Assembly: GCA_049323275.1 (NCBI GenBank) | Contig: JBMOOM010000019.1 | Span: forward strand, 100,171-164,170 | Source of the DNA: Taklimakanibacter sp049323275 | Lineage (GTDB): Bacteria; Pseudomonadota; Alphaproteobacteria; Rhizobiales; Aestuariivirgaceae | Direction of reading: 5' to 3' | Length of the DNA: 64,000 nucleotides | Shown: in pieces, positions 62,157 through 64,000 of the stretch | Layout: the number at the start of each line of letters is the position of its first letter | How positions within the stretch are numbered: position 1 is the stretch's first letter | Position numbers and translations under genes: made by a program | Notes under the pieces: generated by a model | The model's database searches: none | What the model saw: the letters and a program-made list of their open reading frames with translations, nothing else | Told to the model about the DNA's origin: nothing

Positions 62157-62957
62157 ATGATGGCCGGGCGTCCGACGAATCTGCAGAATTTTCTCGATCA
62201 GCTGTTCGACGCGCTCATGCGCGGCCCAGCCGTTCGGGAGGCCCATCGCTGCGTCGGCAGAGTCTTCACGGCCCTGACGACATATCGCGCGCCGGGGCAA
62301 AACACGCCGCTCCGCCTGCCGGCCTGCGTTCATCTGGCGCCGGCGCTGGCCAATGCGCGCCCGACGCATGCGGCTCTGGTGGAGAGCTTCGCCGCCCTGG
62401 AGCCCCATCTCACCTGGACGAAACGGGCGCAATCACATCCGAGCGCCAATGCCAATTTCCTCGACGGACATGCCAATGCGCTGATCGTCGGACCCGGCGG
62501 CTATGAGGAGCGCGACGATGCCTGGATAGGGGTCAGCCTGCTCGCTCCCGATGTGCGTTATCCCGACCACAACCATCCGCCGGAAGAAACCTATATCGCC
62601 CTCTCGGAAGGTAAATTCCAGCATGGCGACGAGGAATGGCATGAGCCGGGTATCGGGGGCACGTTCTACAACACGCCCGATATCCGCCATGCTATGGCGT
62701 CGGGCGACAAGCCCTTCTTCGCCATCTGGTGTCTGCCGATTGGTGAAAGACCACCCGTCACGCCGCCGAAATTCAAGCAGTTCGATACTGTAAGATACCA
62801 GGGACCGACCTGGCTCAGTCATGATCTGCGGGCAGGGGACCGTGGAGCCATCCTGGAGGTCCATGGGGACGGCTACTACGAGGTGCAGTTCGATTATCCG
62901 GACGGCGTGACGAACAAGGTTGTGAGTGCTTTTCCAGAGCAACAGCTCGACAGATAA
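62157..62957 (+). CDS. DMSP-lyase-like cupin fused to a DUF4926-like C-terminal domain
   Basis: The protein has 266 residues from the ATG at 62157 (GGGGGAC upstream; a second ATG follows directly). Residues 60-195 form a cupin of the dimethylsulfoniopropionate lyase (DddQ/DddL) type with the metal pattern H-x-H-x3-E-x-Y (His138, His140, Glu144, Tyr146 in DHNHPPEETYIAL) and a third His178 in IRHAMASGD; FAIWCLPIG closes the barrel. Residues 205-266 resemble DUF4926, an SH3-like unit (LRAGDRGAILEVHGDGYYEV, QFDYPDG). The fusion is unusual to me. DMSP cleavage is possible but not shown; the substrate may be another carboxylate. It starts on the strand opposite to the ABC system. Confidence 0.82.
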   Translation: MMAGRPTNLQNFLDQLFDALMRGPAVREAHRCVGRVFTALTTYRAPGQNTPLRLPACVHLAPALANARPTHAALVESFAALEPHLTWTKRAQSHPSANANFLDGHANALIVGPGGYEERDDAWIGVSLLAPDVRYPDHNHPPEETYIALSEGKFQHGDEEWHEPGIGGTFYNTPDIRHAMASGDKPFFAIWCLPIGERPPVTPPKFKQFDTVRYQGPTWLSHDLRAGDRGAILEVHGDGYYEVQFDYPDGVTNKVVSAFPEQQLDR

Positions 62958-63085
62958 CAAGATATCTTGGCGGCCTTGCCTTCAGCCGGTTTCGCCATGG
63001 ACCAGCTGGCTTTGGTTGCGAAGTGTGATGGACGCCATTACGCTCAGATCTGAATGGACGAATACTGGACATTGGGAGAAGCGCC

Positions 63086-63847
63086 ATGGATCTCGGATTG
63101 AAAGGCTTGAATGCCCTGGTTACAGGCGGGACCAAAGGGATCGGCCGACGCGCCGCTGATATCTTTGCCAGCGAGGGCGCCAATGTCGCGATCTGCGCCC
63201 GTAACAAGAGCGAAGTCGATGAGGCCGTGACGGCGCTCGGCCAGACGGGCGTGAAGAGCTTCGGCCAGGCGGTCGATGTCGGCGAGAAGGAACAGCTCGA
63301 AGGCTGGATCGCGGCCGGCGCCAAGGCGCTGGGCGGCATCGACATCCTGGTCGCCAATGTCTCGGCGCTCGCCGTCGACCAGAGCGAAGAGGCTTGGCAG
63401 AAGCAGTTCCAGGTCGACATGCTGCACACGGTGCGCGCCGTCAATGCGGCGTTGCCGCATCTCGAAAAATCCAAGGCGCCGGCGATCGTCATCGTCTCCT
63501 CGGTGTCGGGCCGCGAGGTCGATTTCACCGGCCCCGCCTATGGCGCCTTCAAGGCGGCGCTCATCCATTATGCCCAGCGCATGGCCTTCGAGCTCGCGCC
63601 CAAGATGATCCGCGTCAATGCGGTGTCGCCCGGCAATACCTATTTCGCTGGCGGCATCTGGGAGCATGTCGAGAAGAATATGCCCGATCTCTTCAGCAAG
63701 GCTCTGGCGCTCAATCCGACCGGGCGGATGGCGAAGCCCGAAGAGATCGCCCGCGGCATCGTCTTCCTGGCGAGCCCGGCCTCGAGCTTCACGACCGGCA
63801 CCAACCTGGTGATCGACGGCGCGCTGACGCGGGGCGTGCAGTTTTAG
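63086..63847 (+). CDS. SDR-family oxidoreductase
   Basis: The protein has 253 residues, with TTGGGAGAAG before the ATG. Motifs: ALVTGGTKGIGRRAADIFAS, CARNKSEVDE suggesting NADP, LVANVSA in place of the usual NNAG, catalytic Ser in IVSSVSG, YGAFKAAL (Tyr, Lys) and VSPGNTYF. Family members act as 3-ketoacyl reductases or sugar/alcohol dehydrogenases. It is separated by 128 bases from the cupin gene; a hairpin repeat follows it. Confidence 0.9.
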   Translation: MDLGLKGLNALVTGGTKGIGRRAADIFASEGANVAICARNKSEVDEAVTALGQTGVKSFGQAVDVGEKEQLEGWIAAGAKALGGIDILVANVSALAVDQSEEAWQKQFQVDMLHTVRAVNAALPHLEKSKAPAIVIVSSVSGREVDFTGPAYGAFKAALIHYAQRMAFELAPKMIRVNAVSPGNTYFAGGIWEHVEKNMPDLFSKALALNPTGRMAKPEEIARGIVFLASPASSFTTGTNLVIDGALTRGVQF

Positions 63848-63875
63848 CGTCACCAGCGCTTGATCCCTCTTTTCC

Positions 63876-63897
63876 CTTCTCCCGCTTGCGGGAGAAG
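63876..63897. repeat. REP-like palindrome
   Basis: CTTCTCCCGC and GCGGGAGAAG form a 10-bp stem around TT. It lies 29 bases after the SDR stop. The sequence is of a type scattered in many Hyphomicrobiales genomes. A second hairpin GCGAGGCA/TGCCTCGC follows at 63920-63940. The rest of 63848-64000 shows no gene. Confidence 0.55.
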
Positions 63898-64000
63898 CAA
63901 CCATGATGTTTTTTAGCTTGCGAGGCATGGCGTGCCTCGCCTGTCTTGCCAAGGAGTTTTCCTTTTGAGGACGGCATTTGCCAGAATAATGAGCTTTCTT

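Noticed and set aside
1..64000. CRISPR arrays, rRNA genes and toxin-antitoxin pairs
   Set aside because: I looked for regularly spaced repeats, rRNA core sequences and typical small paired genes and saw none.

Overview
The window reads as chromosomal DNA of a high-GC alphaproteobacterium, most likely a soil or plant-associated member of the Hyphomicrobiales. The basis is the gene style (PotABCD-like and TRAP importers, many SDR and GMC oxidoreductases, a Ku/LigD repair set), the codon use, and GC-rich palindromes of the kind common in that order. I cannot name the genus from sequence alone.

Layout. 1-8.8 kb: the N-terminus of a serralysin-like protease, a conserved hypothetical protein, an NCS1 permease with a MetX-like hydrolase behind an orphan terminator-like leader, two small envelope genes, then a Ku-LigD end-joining operon in which LigD is cut into two proteins by one in-frame stop. 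8.9-16.8 kb: a glycerol-type locus, with kinase, FAD/[2Fe-2S] dehydrogenase and partner oxidoreductase on the minus strand, and a divergent DeoR/GlpR regulator followed by a TRAP importer. 16.8-22.1 kb: AMP nucleosidase, an Orn/Lys/Arg decarboxylase and a LuxR-type regulator.

22.2-35.3 kb: an IclR-controlled catabolic locus. It holds a ThDP enzyme, aldehyde dehydrogenase, M24 hydrolase, class IV aminotransferase, TIM-barrel isomerase, a polyamine-type ABC importer and a GMC oxidoreductase. Two promoters in it share the same TTGACA-N17-TACGAA layout inside inverted repeats, which I infer is the IclR operator. The enzyme set fits hydrolysis, transamination, 2-oxo acid decarboxylation and aldehyde oxidation of an imported amino-acid-like compound of unknown identity.

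35.4-46.6 kb: a probable integrated island at the 3' end of a CAU-anticodon tRNA. A decayed tyrosine integrase sits next to the tRNA, and a direct repeat of the tRNA 3' end lies 11.2 kb away. Cargo: an epoxide hydrolase, a large winged-helix/ATPase/TPR regulator, a kaiB-kaiC-histidine kinase operon, a Crp/Fnr regulator and a transposase fragment.

46.6-64 kb: formamidase-like amidase, TPR protein, small membrane and proline-rich proteins, CBS and VOC proteins, an adenylate cyclase (frameshifted), gamma-glutamyltransferase, an M28 peptidase (internal stop), an ankyrin-VOC fusion, three tandem SDRs, a second polyamine-type ABC system, a DMSP-lyase-like cupin fused to a DUF4926-like domain, and another SDR.

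Three conserved genes carry single-event disruptions (positions about 30904, 50370 and 53324). These may be real pseudogenes or base errors in the assembly.
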